DNA of 64,000 bases from NCBI GenBank assembly GCA_049511415.1, contig JBEKYC010000005.1, forward strand, positions 1 to 64,000, written 5' to 3'. A model generated the notes under the pieces. That model was not told the origin of the DNA and did no database searches. It saw only the letters and a program-made list of their open reading frames with translations. Both the position numbers and the translations under genes were made by a program. Shown here one piece after another: positions 34,851-43,941 of this stretch (position 1 is the stretch's first letter; every line of letters begins with the position of its first letter). The stretch is from Bog-159 sp049511415. GTDB lineage: Bacteria > Acidobacteriota > Terriglobia > Bryobacterales > Bryobacteraceae.

Positions 34851-36683
34851 GTGAGGAGACTTTTTGAAGGAGCGTGCTATGTGTTACTCGCGGCGACCGC
34901 GCCGCACGCGGGGGCGCAGGTCAAGGTTGGCGACTTGAGCACGGACCTGTCCGGCACACTCTCGGGCGGCTACACAGCCGATTACGGCAACCTGACAGCT
35001 TCCGACCACGGCATTACCGCGGGCGGCACGGCCTCGTTAAGCGGGTCCTATTACAACCCGAACTTTTTTTCCTTTACGGTCCAACCGTTCTACAATCAAT
35101 CCCGCACCAATTCCGACTTTCAGTCGATCACGGATGCCAGCGGTGTGAATGCCACCGCGTCGATCTTCTCCGGCAGCAACTTTCCGGGCTCCATCAGCTT
35201 CGCCGATCTCTCCAACGGACAAGGCAACTTCGGCGTGCCGGGAGTGGCGAATTATACCAGTCACGGAGATTCCCAGGTGTTCAGCCTTGGCTGGAACGAG
35301 CACGTGCCGAACATCCCCACTCTCTCGATCGGCTATCAACAAGGCAACACGGCGTATTCGATTTACGGCGCCAACACCAACAGTACTTCCGATTTCCGCT
35401 CTTTCGTGGTCAGTTCCAGCTATTCCCTCTTGGGCTTCAATTTGAACGGCAGCTATCATTATTCGGACACGCAGTCGCAATTGCCACAAATCTTTTCATC
35501 CGAGGTCCCCGGGAAATCGGACTCGGATACTACTTCCTATGCTTTTGGCTTGGGACATGCGTTGCCGTTTCACGGTAATTTCTCTTCAGGCGCCACGCGT
35601 TCGGATCTGGATTACACCAGCAGCGAGGGTCAGTATGACGGCACTCTCGACACCGCCTACGCGGGCATGACTTTTAACCCGGTCGAAAGACTCACATTCG
35701 GCGCCAACGCACAATATCTGGATAACCTCACAGGCGAGCTATATCAATCGATTATCGCCGCCGGCGGCATCGCCACCGAGAATCTGCCGATTGAGTCCTC
35801 ACACGCCCTAGACCTCACCGGTTTCGCCTCGTACATGGTGCCGGCGCTGCACATGACCTTTGATGGCACCGAGCAGCGCCAGGAGCAGCGCTTCGCAGGC
35901 CAAACGTTCGACTCCGATTCGCTCACCGGGACCGCAACCTATGGCAATTTTCTGTTGGGGGGCATGTTCAACGCCACGGTGGGCGCGGTGCGCAGTTCCA
36001 TCAGTTCGATCGGCGGTTCGCGCGTGGGATTCATCGGGTCGGGAAACTATACGCGGGAAGTCGGACGCTGGTCCTTTTCCACCCTGGCGAACTACGCGCA
36101 GGACCAGCAGACCCTGCTGGCGTCCTATCTCACCTCCAGCTTCGGTTATTCGGGTAACCTCAGCCGGCGGTTCGCGCACCGATCCAGTTGGTCGGCCACC
36201 GCCAGCGGTTCCAAAACGGGCTTGCTCGACCAGTCCGGCTCGTCCAGTTTCAGCCAAAGTTATGCGACGTCACTCTTCTTGAAGTGGTTTACGGGTTCGG
36301 CAACGTATTCCCGGGCCAGCGGCAACGCGATTCTGACTGGCTCCGGCCTGGTCGCCACTCCGATCCCGCTGCCGGTGGTAACGCCGGCCGCGGTGGTGCT
36401 TTATGGCGGTCATGCTTATTCGTTCGGAGCGGGCGCCACGCCGTTGCGGGGCTTATCGCTCTCGCTATCGTACTCTCAGGCAATCAGCAGCACGGCGAAC
36501 AGCACGCTCGACTCCAATAACAGCACATCGCAACTGACCGCCCGGATTCTGTACATCGTACGGAAGGTTTATTTCCAGGCCGGCTATGCCCGGTTGGTAC
36601 AGGACTTCAGCGCGTCGGGCAGCCGGCCCAGTATGCTTGGGTCGTTTTATTTCGGTGTAACAAGATGGTTCAGTTTCTTCTGA
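34851..36683 (+). CDS. Outer-membrane beta-barrel protein of the cytochrome cluster
   Basis: A 610-residue protein starting at GTG with an AAGG site upstream. A signal peptide (LLAATAPHAGAQ) is followed by alternating short amphipathic strands rich in Tyr, Phe, Ser, Thr and Gly, ending GVTRWFSFF. The terminal aromatic residue is the usual BAM-recognition signal. The strand number looks large (20 or more). By size and place it could be the porin that lets a cytochrome cross the outer membrane, or an export channel for one. No known family motif was recognised. The next gene starts 19 nt before its stop. Confidence 0.82.
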   Translation: MRRLFEGACYVLLAATAPHAGAQVKVGDLSTDLSGTLSGGYTADYGNLTASDHGITAGGTASLSGSYYNPNFFSFTVQPFYNQSRTNSDFQSITDASGVNATASIFSGSNFPGSISFADLSNGQGNFGVPGVANYTSHGDSQVFSLGWNEHVPNIPTLSIGYQQGNTAYSIYGANTNSTSDFRSFVVSSSYSLLGFNLNGSYHYSDTQSQLPQIFSSEVPGKSDSDTTSYAFGLGHALPFHGNFSSGATRSDLDYTSSEGQYDGTLDTAYAGMTFNPVERLTFGANAQYLDNLTGELYQSIIAAGGIATENLPIESSHALDLTGFASYMVPALHMTFDGTEQRQEQRFAGQTFDSDSLTGTATYGNFLLGGMFNATVGAVRSSISSIGGSRVGFIGSGNYTREVGRWSFSTLANYAQDQQTLLASYLTSSFGYSGNLSRRFAHRSSWSATASGSKTGLLDQSGSSSFSQSYATSLFLKWFTGSATYSRASGNAILTGSGLVATPIPLPVVTPAAVVLYGGHAYSFGAGATPLRGLSLSLSYSQAISSTANSTLDSNNSTSQLTARILYIVRKVYFQAGYARLVQDFSASGSRPSMLGSFYFGVTRWFSFF

Positions 36684-37756
36684 GCAGCACGCGCAAAACG
36701 GGGCACGGCCGCGCCGCCATGGGGCTGGCGCTTCTGCTATTGGCGCCGGGCCCAGTGTCCGCGCGGCCGCACGCCAGGGCCCCAGTGCCCGCCGATGCGC
36801 CACAGCTTGAGATGGATGGCGGACGGCGTCTGGTGTTCGAGGGCAACTTCAGTTCGGAGCGCGATTTGCGTGGCAAGCGCGGCTTCTGGACCAAACTAAA
36901 GGATGCGTTTGCCGGCGAGCCGGAGTATCGCAGTCTGGTGCGCCCCTACGGTGTAGCGGCCGATTCGCGGGGCCGGATCATCGTCACCGACCCAGGCTCC
37001 TACGGCGTGCACATCTTCGACTTCGCGCAAAGGAAGTATAAATTCTTATCGCATGCCGCAGGCGAAAATGCCCTGCGCGCTCCGCAATGCGTGGCGGTGG
37101 ACCGGCAGGATCGCATCTACGTCACGGACTCGGATGCCGGCAAGATCTTCGTGTTCTTGGGCGATGGTAAATTGCAACGAGTGATCGGCGAGTTGAAAGG
37201 CGGCGAAGGCATTTTCAAGCGCCCTACGGGAATCGCGGTCGATTCCGAAGCACAACGCATCTACGTGAGCGATTCCTGGCGGAACAAGATCTTTGTTCTG
37301 GACATGCAGGGCAGCGTCGTCGAAACCATCGGCAAATCCGGCCGCGGCCCCGGCGAATTCAATATGCCTACGGAATTGCGCCTGGACGGGCCGGACCTCG
37401 TGGTAGTCGATTCCATGAATTTTCGTGTGCAGGTGCTGGACCGCTCTGGCGCGTTCCGCTACGAATTGAAGTCCGACGGCGGAGCCGACATTTTCCGGCC
37501 GAAAGGCGTGGCCGTCGATTCGGAAGGCCATGTCTATCTGGCTGACGCATTTCATAATATCGTCCAGGTTTTCGACCGCGAGGATCGTCTGCTTTATTAT
37601 TTCGGCAAGGACGCCGGCATCGGAGACTTCCAACTCCCGGCCGGCCTTTTCATCGATAGCTCCAACCGGATTCTGCTGGTGGATTCCTATCACCGGCGGG
37701 TTCAGATGTTCCATTATTTCGGACCGGCGTTGGCGCCGAGTGGAGCCGCCCAATGA
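36665..37756 (+). CDS. NHL-repeat beta-propeller protein (second paralogue)
   Basis: A 363-residue secreted protein with about six NHL repeats: RPYGVAADSRGRIIVTDPG, QCVAVDRQDRIYVTDSDAG, TGIAVDSEAQRIYVSDSW, LRLDGPDLVVVDSMNFRV, KGVAVDSEGHVYLADAFHN and LFIDSSNRILLVDSYHRRV. The leader GFWTKLKDAFAG matches a type of NHL protein seen next to multiheme cytochromes. It is clearly a paralogue of the protein at 31557. The ATG overlaps the barrel gene by 19 nt; a later ATG at 36719 would start directly at the hydrophobic core. Its stop overlaps the next start (ATGA). Confidence 0.9.
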   Translation: MVQFLLSSTRKTGHGRAAMGLALLLLAPGPVSARPHARAPVPADAPQLEMDGGRRLVFEGNFSSERDLRGKRGFWTKLKDAFAGEPEYRSLVRPYGVAADSRGRIIVTDPGSYGVHIFDFAQRKYKFLSHAAGENALRAPQCVAVDRQDRIYVTDSDAGKIFVFLGDGKLQRVIGELKGGEGIFKRPTGIAVDSEAQRIYVSDSWRNKIFVLDMQGSVVETIGKSGRGPGEFNMPTELRLDGPDLVVVDSMNFRVQVLDRSGAFRYELKSDGGADIFRPKGVAVDSEGHVYLADAFHNIVQVFDREDRLLYYFGKDAGIGDFQLPAGLFIDSSNRILLVDSYHRRVQMFHYFGPALAPSGAAQ

Positions 37757-39627
37757 GACTGGCCGCCATCGCGCTGTTCTGCGCCGGGCTGCTCGGCGCC
37801 CAAGGCAACGATGTCATTGGCGCGCACGATCTCTCGGGCGGAGGCGGAGCGCCCACCCGAGGGCAGTTGCCGGGTTCCTGCGCATATTGCCATGCGCCCC
37901 ATAACGGAATTGGCGGCGCTACACCATTGTGGAACCAGAAACTTTCCAAGCAGATTTACACTACTTACACCAGCACCACCTTTAAAGAGACGGATACCCA
38001 GCCTTCCGCGGGTTCCGATAGCGTCCTCTGTCTCAGTTGTCACGACGGAACCGTGGCCCCGGGCCAAACCCAGGCCTATGGAAAGATTGCCATGACCGGC
38101 AAGATGAATTCCGCCGACATCTTTGGCGCCAACCTGCAAGAGTCTCATCCCATCGATTTCGTCCTGCCGCTGAAGGACTCGCCCGATTTGGCTGCCTCGC
38201 TTACCGCTTCGGGAAAGACAATGGATAAGACCGGCGCAGTGCAACTGATTAAAGGAAACATCGAGTGCACTACCTGCCACAACCCGCATGCGCAGGCCAC
38301 CGACCGCGTATCGCAGAACTTTCTGGTGATCAATAGTATCGGCGGGCAGATGTGCCTGGCGTGCCACGATCCAAAGCGCGTGACTCCGGGCCAAACCAAC
38401 CCCCTCACTTCCTGGGACACCGCGGCGCACGCCGTGGCGGCGAATACCGTGCGGGCGGGCAACGCATTGCCCCTGGGAGACTATCCCACCGTCGCGCAGA
38501 ATGCTTGCATCTCCTGCCACCAGGTACATAACGCTCCAGCCGGCGCCGGTTTGCTGCGCGGCGTCAACGAACAGGACTGCATCCTATGCCACGGCGGCGG
38601 CGCCAAGATTTCGCCCGCCATCCCCAACGTAATGGCCGAATTCGCCAAGACCGGCCACCCCTTCCCGGTCACCAACGATCAGCACACGGCGGGCGAGAGC
38701 ACCTTACTCAATCAGAACCGCCACGCCACCTGTGCCGATTGCCACAATCCGCATTCCTCCAGTAAGGTCGTCAATTTCACCCCGGCGCCGGCCATTCGCG
38801 TCTCGCAAGCCAATGTGAGCGGCATCAGCGCATCCGACGGAGTCACGCCAGTCCAGCCCGCGGCAGTCAATCAGTACGAGAACTGCCTGCGCTGCCACGG
38901 CACGAGCACCGGCAAGACCGCCAGCCGGGTCTTCGGTTACCTGCCGGTTTGGACGGTCTCGGCGGGCGATCCGCTGAACATCATTCCGCAGTTCGCGGCG
39001 ACGGCCTCTTCTAGTCACCCGGTGACCCACGATAGTAGCAGCACTCTGGCGCAGCCCAGCTTGCGGCAGAATATGCTCAATCTGGATGGTGTCACACCGG
39101 GCCGCGCCATGGGCGTGCGCATCCTGTGCACAGACTGCCACAACAGCGATGACAACCGTGAATTCGGCGGCGCCGGCCCCAACGGCCCGCACGGCTCCAA
39201 ATTCACACACATACTGGAACGCCGCTACGAGGCGAGTCAGGCGCCCCGCCCCGGTCTTCCCATAGTGAATCTCTTTCCAAATCCGGACTTGAGCGCCGCC
39301 GGACCCTACGCTCTATGCGGGAAATGCCACGACCTGAATCAAATCATGGCGAACACCAGTTTCAACGGGCATGCCATGCACATCAACGCCGGCTTCTCCT
39401 GTTCGGCCTGTCACACGGCGCACGGCATGGGCAGCTTCTCGCCGACCATTTCGGGAGAACGGCTGGTCAACTTTGACGCTAATGTCGTGGCCGCCAACGG
39501 TCCGGTTCCTATCACTTATAACCGCTCGAAAAACACCTGCAACTTGGTGTGCCATGGACAGGCGCACGGCGGAACATCGTTCACCAATATCAACTCGCCC
39601 TCACGGACCGGCAAGACTCACCGCTAG
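37753..39627 (+). CDS. Large multiheme cytochrome with 11 CXXCH and one CX3CH motif
   Basis: A 624-residue secreted cytochrome starting in an ATGA overlap with the NHL gene. The signal peptide is short (MRLAAIALFCAGLLGAQ). Eleven CXXCH motifs are present (CAYCH, CLSCH, CTTCH, CLACH, CISCH, CILCH, CADCH, CLRCH, CTDCH, CGKCH, CSACH). A final CNLVCH near the C-terminus is a CX3CH variant that may bind a twelfth haem. The N-terminal region (CAYCHAPHNG, PLWNQ, LCLSCHDGT, SHPIDF) is homologous to the tetraheme protein at 32878. Long haem-poor stretches of 50-90 residues separate some motifs, as in extracellular cytochromes. It closes the tightly spaced part of the cluster. Confidence 0.93.
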   Translation: MRLAAIALFCAGLLGAQGNDVIGAHDLSGGGGAPTRGQLPGSCAYCHAPHNGIGGATPLWNQKLSKQIYTTYTSTTFKETDTQPSAGSDSVLCLSCHDGTVAPGQTQAYGKIAMTGKMNSADIFGANLQESHPIDFVLPLKDSPDLAASLTASGKTMDKTGAVQLIKGNIECTTCHNPHAQATDRVSQNFLVINSIGGQMCLACHDPKRVTPGQTNPLTSWDTAAHAVAANTVRAGNALPLGDYPTVAQNACISCHQVHNAPAGAGLLRGVNEQDCILCHGGGAKISPAIPNVMAEFAKTGHPFPVTNDQHTAGESTLLNQNRHATCADCHNPHSSSKVVNFTPAPAIRVSQANVSGISASDGVTPVQPAAVNQYENCLRCHGTSTGKTASRVFGYLPVWTVSAGDPLNIIPQFAATASSSHPVTHDSSSTLAQPSLRQNMLNLDGVTPGRAMGVRILCTDCHNSDDNREFGGAGPNGPHGSKFTHILERRYEASQAPRPGLPIVNLFPNPDLSAAGPYALCGKCHDLNQIMANTSFNGHAMHINAGFSCSACHTAHGMGSFSPTISGERLVNFDANVVAANGPVPITYNRSKNTCNLVCHGQAHGGTSFTNINSPSRTGKTHR

Positions 39628-39677
39628 ACCTCTGGACGCTGATACAACCCTTATGGGATTCTCACACAATCTTTAGG

Positions 39678-39696
39678 ACCACCGCGTTATGGTGGT
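39678..39696 (+). terminator. Hairpin downstream of the cytochrome cluster
   Basis: ACCACC and GGTGGT flank a 7-nt loop, 50 nt after the stop at 39627. The stem is short and there is no T-run. The 254 bp up to 39882 hold no other gene that I can see, so a separate promoter for the porin is likely. Confidence 0.35.
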
Positions 39697-39881
39697 GCTT
39701 CGATAATCACCCGGTCATATCCAAAGATCTAATTGCGTCGATAAGCAGTCTCTATCGGAGTTTTATAACTTCCTTACGCCTTTGGCGGAATTGTTTTGCC
39801 ATACTGGAGTCCTTGCAATTAGGTAGATGATCTTCGACTGGGATGACTCAGATTCTTCGAGACGAGGCGAATACACTCAAG

Positions 39882-41951
39882 ATGATCACCAAACATTTAG
39901 TGGCTACAGCTCTAGCGTCATTCATCGCGTGGGGAATCGTGCCAGGTTATGCTCAAATGAGCGACAGCGTAGTCCACGGCGTCACCCTCCGGCCGGATGG
40001 GGCGCCTCTCGCCGAGGCGCAGGTGGTGATACACAGCCAGCGTGACAACACGGACCAGAGCGTTGTGAGCGGTCAGGACGGCGCCTTTGTGGCGGTAAAT
40101 CTCAAACCTGGCCGGTACCAATTGATTGCGAGTAAAGACGGATTCCTAACTTCTTCGGCCTTCGTTTCCGTAAAAGCGCATGAGGATCTGCGAGTAGCGC
40201 TGGCCCTCTCGGCGAGAGCCGGCGTTCTGGCAGCCGCGCCATCTGCAGTTCCGTCGGCGCCGGCGGTGGCGGGGTCAGAAGCGAAGGCGATCGAAGCCAT
40301 GCAGGCCCGCATCGACCGCCTCGAAGCCATGCAAAAGCGCATCGATCAATTGGAAGGGGAGTTGCGACAGGTGAAGGCTCAGCCAGCGACACAGGCCGCC
40401 TCGCCGGATGCCGGCCGCAAAACGCCGGACGCGCCCCTGTATGCCTCACTGGGCACGCCCTCATTGACCAACCTTCCCTCGCGTCCCCCGGCGCCGGACT
40501 CGTTGGCCAGCCTTGGGAATCCTCCCGCCCCCGCCGCCACTCCTGCACAGGAAACTCCAGCCCCGCAACAAGCTGCGCCTGCCGCTCCCGCCGCGCCGGC
40601 CGTCGACAACGTGACGCCTTTCGCCGACTACGATTGGACCTGGCTGAATGGCAATCCGCGCAACAAGGACGTCGCCTTTGACAGCAAGTTCTTCACTCCG
40701 GAAATCCGCGCGGACCTGACTTATACTTTTGATTTCAACCGGCCTATGGACGACTCCATGGGCGGTTCGAGCGAGTTGTTCCGGTCCAACGAAATTCAGT
40801 TGGAACAACTAGGGCTGGGTGGTGATTTTCACTGGGACAATGTGCGTGCCCGCTTCATGACCCAGTTCGGCGAATACTCCACCGCCACCATCCGGAACGA
40901 TCCCAGCTACGCCAAAGGCCAGTGGGATCTGGCCGATGCTGACCGTTATCTATCTGAAGCTTATGGCGGATACCATTTGAATGTCCTGCACGGGATCAAC
41001 ATTGACGCTGGGATCTTCATGTCCTACATCGGACTGTTCAGCTACTACAATTTCGATAACTGGGCATATCAACCTTCGTACGTTTCTTCCAATACGCCAT
41101 GGTTTTTCCAGGGCATCCGCATTCAGATCTTCCCGACACACCATTTGAAAATAGAACCGTGGATCATCAATGGATGGCAGTCGTATGCCTCGGCCAACGC
41201 CCGGAAGGGTCTCGGCGGACAGATCAAATACACACCTTTTCCATGGCTGAACATCATTTCCAATAATTATGGTCTGGGTCACGACGACCTGTACATTCCG
41301 AATCGCGCGCGCATTCATACCGATAACAGCATTGAGATCAAGTTTTACGACAAGCCGGAGAAGACCCTCGACAAGATGGCATTATCCTTCACCGGCGATC
41401 TGGGCTGCGAATTCGGTGGCGGCGTGAGCTGCCACGGCGATACGGCAGGAGGTCCCAAGCAGAGTTTTGTGGGATTTATGGAATACACCCGCATGTGGTT
41501 CAAACATGATTTATTCGGTTTCACGCTTGGTGGCGGCGTGATCAACAACCCCGGACGGTATCTTGTGTTGCTCCCGCCCATCAACGGAGAGACAGCCGCA
41601 TCCGCCGCGATCAACTCACCATACTTTACGGAGAACCCCGGGGATCCGTTCAAGGCCTGGGATACGTCTGCAACCTTCGATTACATGCCCAAACAGTGGC
41701 TGACTTTGCGCTTCGAGGGTGATTTCCGCCATGCGAACGTGCCCTATTGGTCCGGTGCTGGCGGAATTACACCGCCGGCCGCGGGAGGCTTGGAGCCGGG
41801 AAGCAACAACGGCTATCCGACTCAATACGCTTGTATGAATGGCAATCCGTCAGTGACCGCCGCCGGCTGCTCCGCGCAGGGCGGTCTCTGGTCGCCCGAT
41901 CTCCGCAAAAGAGAGTGGCTCTTGGATATCGATCTGATGGTGAAGTTTTGA
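39882..41951 (+). CDS. BBP2-type porin with carboxypeptidase-regulatory-like and coiled-coil N-terminal part
   Basis: About 689 residues. A signal peptide is followed by a carboxypeptidase-regulatory-like beta-sandwich (VTLRPDGAPLAEAQVVIHS, VNLKPGRYQLIASKDGF). A coiled coil follows (AMQARIDRLEAMQKRIDQLEGEL), then a Pro/Ala linker and, from FADYDWTWLNGNPRNKDVAF onward, a beta-barrel of the putative BBP2 (OmpL-like) porin type ending MVKF. A coiled coil before a barrel is also seen in porins that bind peptidoglycan or phosphate. An in-frame ATG at 39843 could be used instead; the start at 39882 gives a normal signal peptide. The EF-hand gene follows after 12 bp. Confidence 0.85.
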   Translation: MITKHLVATALASFIAWGIVPGYAQMSDSVVHGVTLRPDGAPLAEAQVVIHSQRDNTDQSVVSGQDGAFVAVNLKPGRYQLIASKDGFLTSSAFVSVKAHEDLRVALALSARAGVLAAAPSAVPSAPAVAGSEAKAIEAMQARIDRLEAMQKRIDQLEGELRQVKAQPATQAASPDAGRKTPDAPLYASLGTPSLTNLPSRPPAPDSLASLGNPPAPAATPAQETPAPQQAAPAAPAAPAVDNVTPFADYDWTWLNGNPRNKDVAFDSKFFTPEIRADLTYTFDFNRPMDDSMGGSSELFRSNEIQLEQLGLGGDFHWDNVRARFMTQFGEYSTATIRNDPSYAKGQWDLADADRYLSEAYGGYHLNVLHGINIDAGIFMSYIGLFSYYNFDNWAYQPSYVSSNTPWFFQGIRIQIFPTHHLKIEPWIINGWQSYASANARKGLGGQIKYTPFPWLNIISNNYGLGHDDLYIPNRARIHTDNSIEIKFYDKPEKTLDKMALSFTGDLGCEFGGGVSCHGDTAGGPKQSFVGFMEYTRMWFKHDLFGFTLGGGVINNPGRYLVLLPPINGETAASAAINSPYFTENPGDPFKAWDTSATFDYMPKQWLTLRFEGDFRHANVPYWSGAGGITPPAAGGLEPGSNNGYPTQYACMNGNPSVTAAGCSAQGGLWSPDLRKREWLLDIDLMVKF

Positions 41952-41963
41952 GCGGGAGGACAT

Positions 41964-42287
41964 ATGTCGCCACGCACCAAGTTCTTGCTCATCATCGCAA
42001 TTCTCCCGATATTGGCTACGGCCGGGGCAAGCTTGGGCGACGCTCTAGCGCAAAAGGCGTCGGCGCCCAAAGCACAGGATAAGCTCGCACTCGGAGAGGA
42101 CGAGGTCAAGCAACTGCTGCTCCTGATGGACACGGACAAGAACGGCAAGATCTCTAAACAAGAGTACATGACCTTCATGGAGGCGGAGTTCGAAAGGTTG
42201 GATAAAGATAAGAATGGCGAACTCGATGTCAAAGAGCTGACGCAATCGAAACTGCGGGTCAGCCATTCGGTCAAAGAGCGCAAATAG
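41964..42287 (+). CDS. Secreted EF-hand calcium-binding protein
   Basis: A 107-residue protein with an N-terminal hydrophobic signal (FLLIIAILPILATAGA) and two canonical EF-hand loops: DTDKNGKISKQE and DKDKNGELDVKE, each with the Asp/Asn/Glu ligand spacing for Ca2+. It lies 12 bp after the porin gene, so the two are likely co-transcribed. Calcium sensing or buffering at the outer membrane is plausible, but no partner is proven. Confidence 0.85.
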   Translation: MSPRTKFLLIIAILPILATAGASLGDALAQKASAPKAQDKLALGEDEVKQLLLLMDTDKNGKISKQEYMTFMEAEFERLDKDKNGELDVKELTQSKLRVSHSVKERK

Positions 42288-42311
42288 CGCTTGGCGTGAT
42301 CCGGAATCGCG

Positions 42312-43895
42312 CTAGCGATCTTTCAGTATCTCGCGTGCCGCGTTGTATCCCGGCGCCCCCATGACCCCGCCGCCCGGATGCGCTCCTGACCCGCATAAAT
42401 AGAGTCCCCGGATCGGTGTGCGGTAACGTGCATAGCCGGCCACCGGCCGCATGACGAACATCTGATCCAGGCTCATCTCCCCATGAAAGATGTTGCCGCC
42501 CGTGATGCCGAAGCGGCGTTCCAGATCGAGCGGCGTCAGCACCTGTTTGTCGATAATAATGGAGCGGATGTTGGGGATATACTCCTCCATCACTTCCAAA
42601 ACGCGGTTATAGAACGGCTCGCGCTCCTGATCCCAGGTGGTATCGCGCAACGTGTACGGTGCGTATTGCAGGAAAATGCCCATTACATGCTTTCCCGGCG
42701 GGGCCAGCGACGGATCGTACATCGTGGGGATGGTAAGTTCCAGCATCGGACGATCGGAGGGCCGGCCATACTTGGCATCATCCCAGGCGCGTTCGATGTA
42801 ATCGATCGACGGGCAGATATGCATGGTGGCGCGATGATGCGGGCCGGGCGAACCAGGCATGGCGCTGAATTCCGGCAGTCCCGAAAGAGCCAAGTTGATC
42901 TTGCAGGAGGTGCCCTCGGTGCGAAAATGCCGGATGGACGTTACGAAATCCGCGGGCAAGTCGCGCACGGGCAGCAGTTGCAGAAAAGTGACGCGCGGAT
43001 CGAGATTGGATGCCACCACACCGCCTTCAATTTCTTCTCCGCCCTCTAACACGACGCCCGTCGCACGGCCGTTGCGAACCAGGATCTGCCGCACTGCGGC
43101 GCCCGTGCGGATCACAGCCCCATGGCTGCGCGCCGAAGTGGCAATGGCTTCTGAGACCGCTCCCATGCCGCCGCGTACGAAGCCCCACAATCCGCGATGC
43201 CCCGCCACGCTGCCCATCACATGGTGCATCAGAATGTAGGCCGTTCCCTGCGACCGCGGGCCGCCATTCGCCCCGATCACACCGTCGGTCGCCAGCGTCA
43301 CTTTCAGCTCCGGCGATTCGAACCACTCGTCCAGTAATTCGGCGGCGCTCTGCGTGAAGATCTTGACCAGCGCGACCATGTCAGCCGGCGCAAGTTTGCG
43401 CAACCGGCCTGCGATCTTCAGATGTTCGATCAGGTCGCCCACGCCGCGCGGCGGAAACTGCGGTGGCGTGGTCAGCAGCAAACCTTCCACCACCTGCGCC
43501 AGGCGCTCGAGTTGGGCCTCGAACGCCGGATAAACCTCCGCATCGTGCTGGGAAAATCTGGCGATCTCTTCCAGTGTCCGCTTCCCGTCCTGCCACATGA
43601 AGAAGCAGCGGCCATCCGGAAAAGGCGAGAAGAAAGCCGGATCTTTCGCGTCCACCCGGTAGCCGTAGCGCGGCAGTTCCAGATCCTGGATGACGCGCTC
43701 CTGCAACAGGCTGGTCAGGTACGCGGCGGTCGATACGTGAAATCCCGGCCAGATCTCTTCGGTGACGGCGCAGCCGCCCACCATTTCCCGGCGCTCTAAG
43801 ACCAGCGTCTTCCGCCCGGCGCGCCCCAGGTAGGCGGCGGTTACCAGGCCGTTGTGGCCGCCGCCAATGATGATTGCGTCGAATCGTTGTGCCAT
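42312..43895 (-). CDS. Phytoene-dehydrogenase-like FAD oxidoreductase (PYROXD2-like)
   Basis: A 527-residue flavoprotein from the ATG at 43895. The N-terminal FAD Rossmann motif is IIIGGGHNGLVTAAYLGRAG. The C-terminal motif GLYLCGSGAHPGGGVMGAPGYNAA is diagnostic of the carotenoid-oxidoreductase/PYROXD2 group. Members desaturate or oxidise isoprenoid-like or lipid substrates; no carotenoid biosynthesis gene is near, so the substrate is unknown. The stop is close to the convergent EF-hand gene. The start lies 47 bp beyond the stop codon of glgB on the same strand, so the two may be co-transcribed. Confidence 0.88.
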   Translation of the reverse strand: MAQRFDAIIIGGGHNGLVTAAYLGRAGRKTLVLERREMVGGCAVTEEIWPGFHVSTAAYLTSLLQERVIQDLELPRYGYRVDAKDPAFFSPFPDGRCFFMWQDGKRTLEEIARFSQHDAEVYPAFEAQLERLAQVVEGLLLTTPPQFPPRGVGDLIEHLKIAGRLRKLAPADMVALVKIFTQSAAELLDEWFESPELKVTLATDGVIGANGGPRSQGTAYILMHHVMGSVAGHRGLWGFVRGGMGAVSEAIATSARSHGAVIRTGAAVRQILVRNGRATGVVLEGGEEIEGGVVASNLDPRVTFLQLLPVRDLPADFVTSIRHFRTEGTSCKINLALSGLPEFSAMPGSPGPHHRATMHICPSIDYIERAWDDAKYGRPSDRPMLELTIPTMYDPSLAPPGKHVMGIFLQYAPYTLRDTTWDQEREPFYNRVLEVMEEYIPNIRSIIIDKQVLTPLDLERRFGITGGNIFHGEMSLDQMFVMRPVAGYARYRTPIRGLYLCGSGAHPGGGVMGAPGYNAAREILKDR

Positions 43896-43941
43896 GTAGT
43901 TGGTGGCGGGATCCAAGTCCCGCCGGCTGAAGCCCGTTCTC

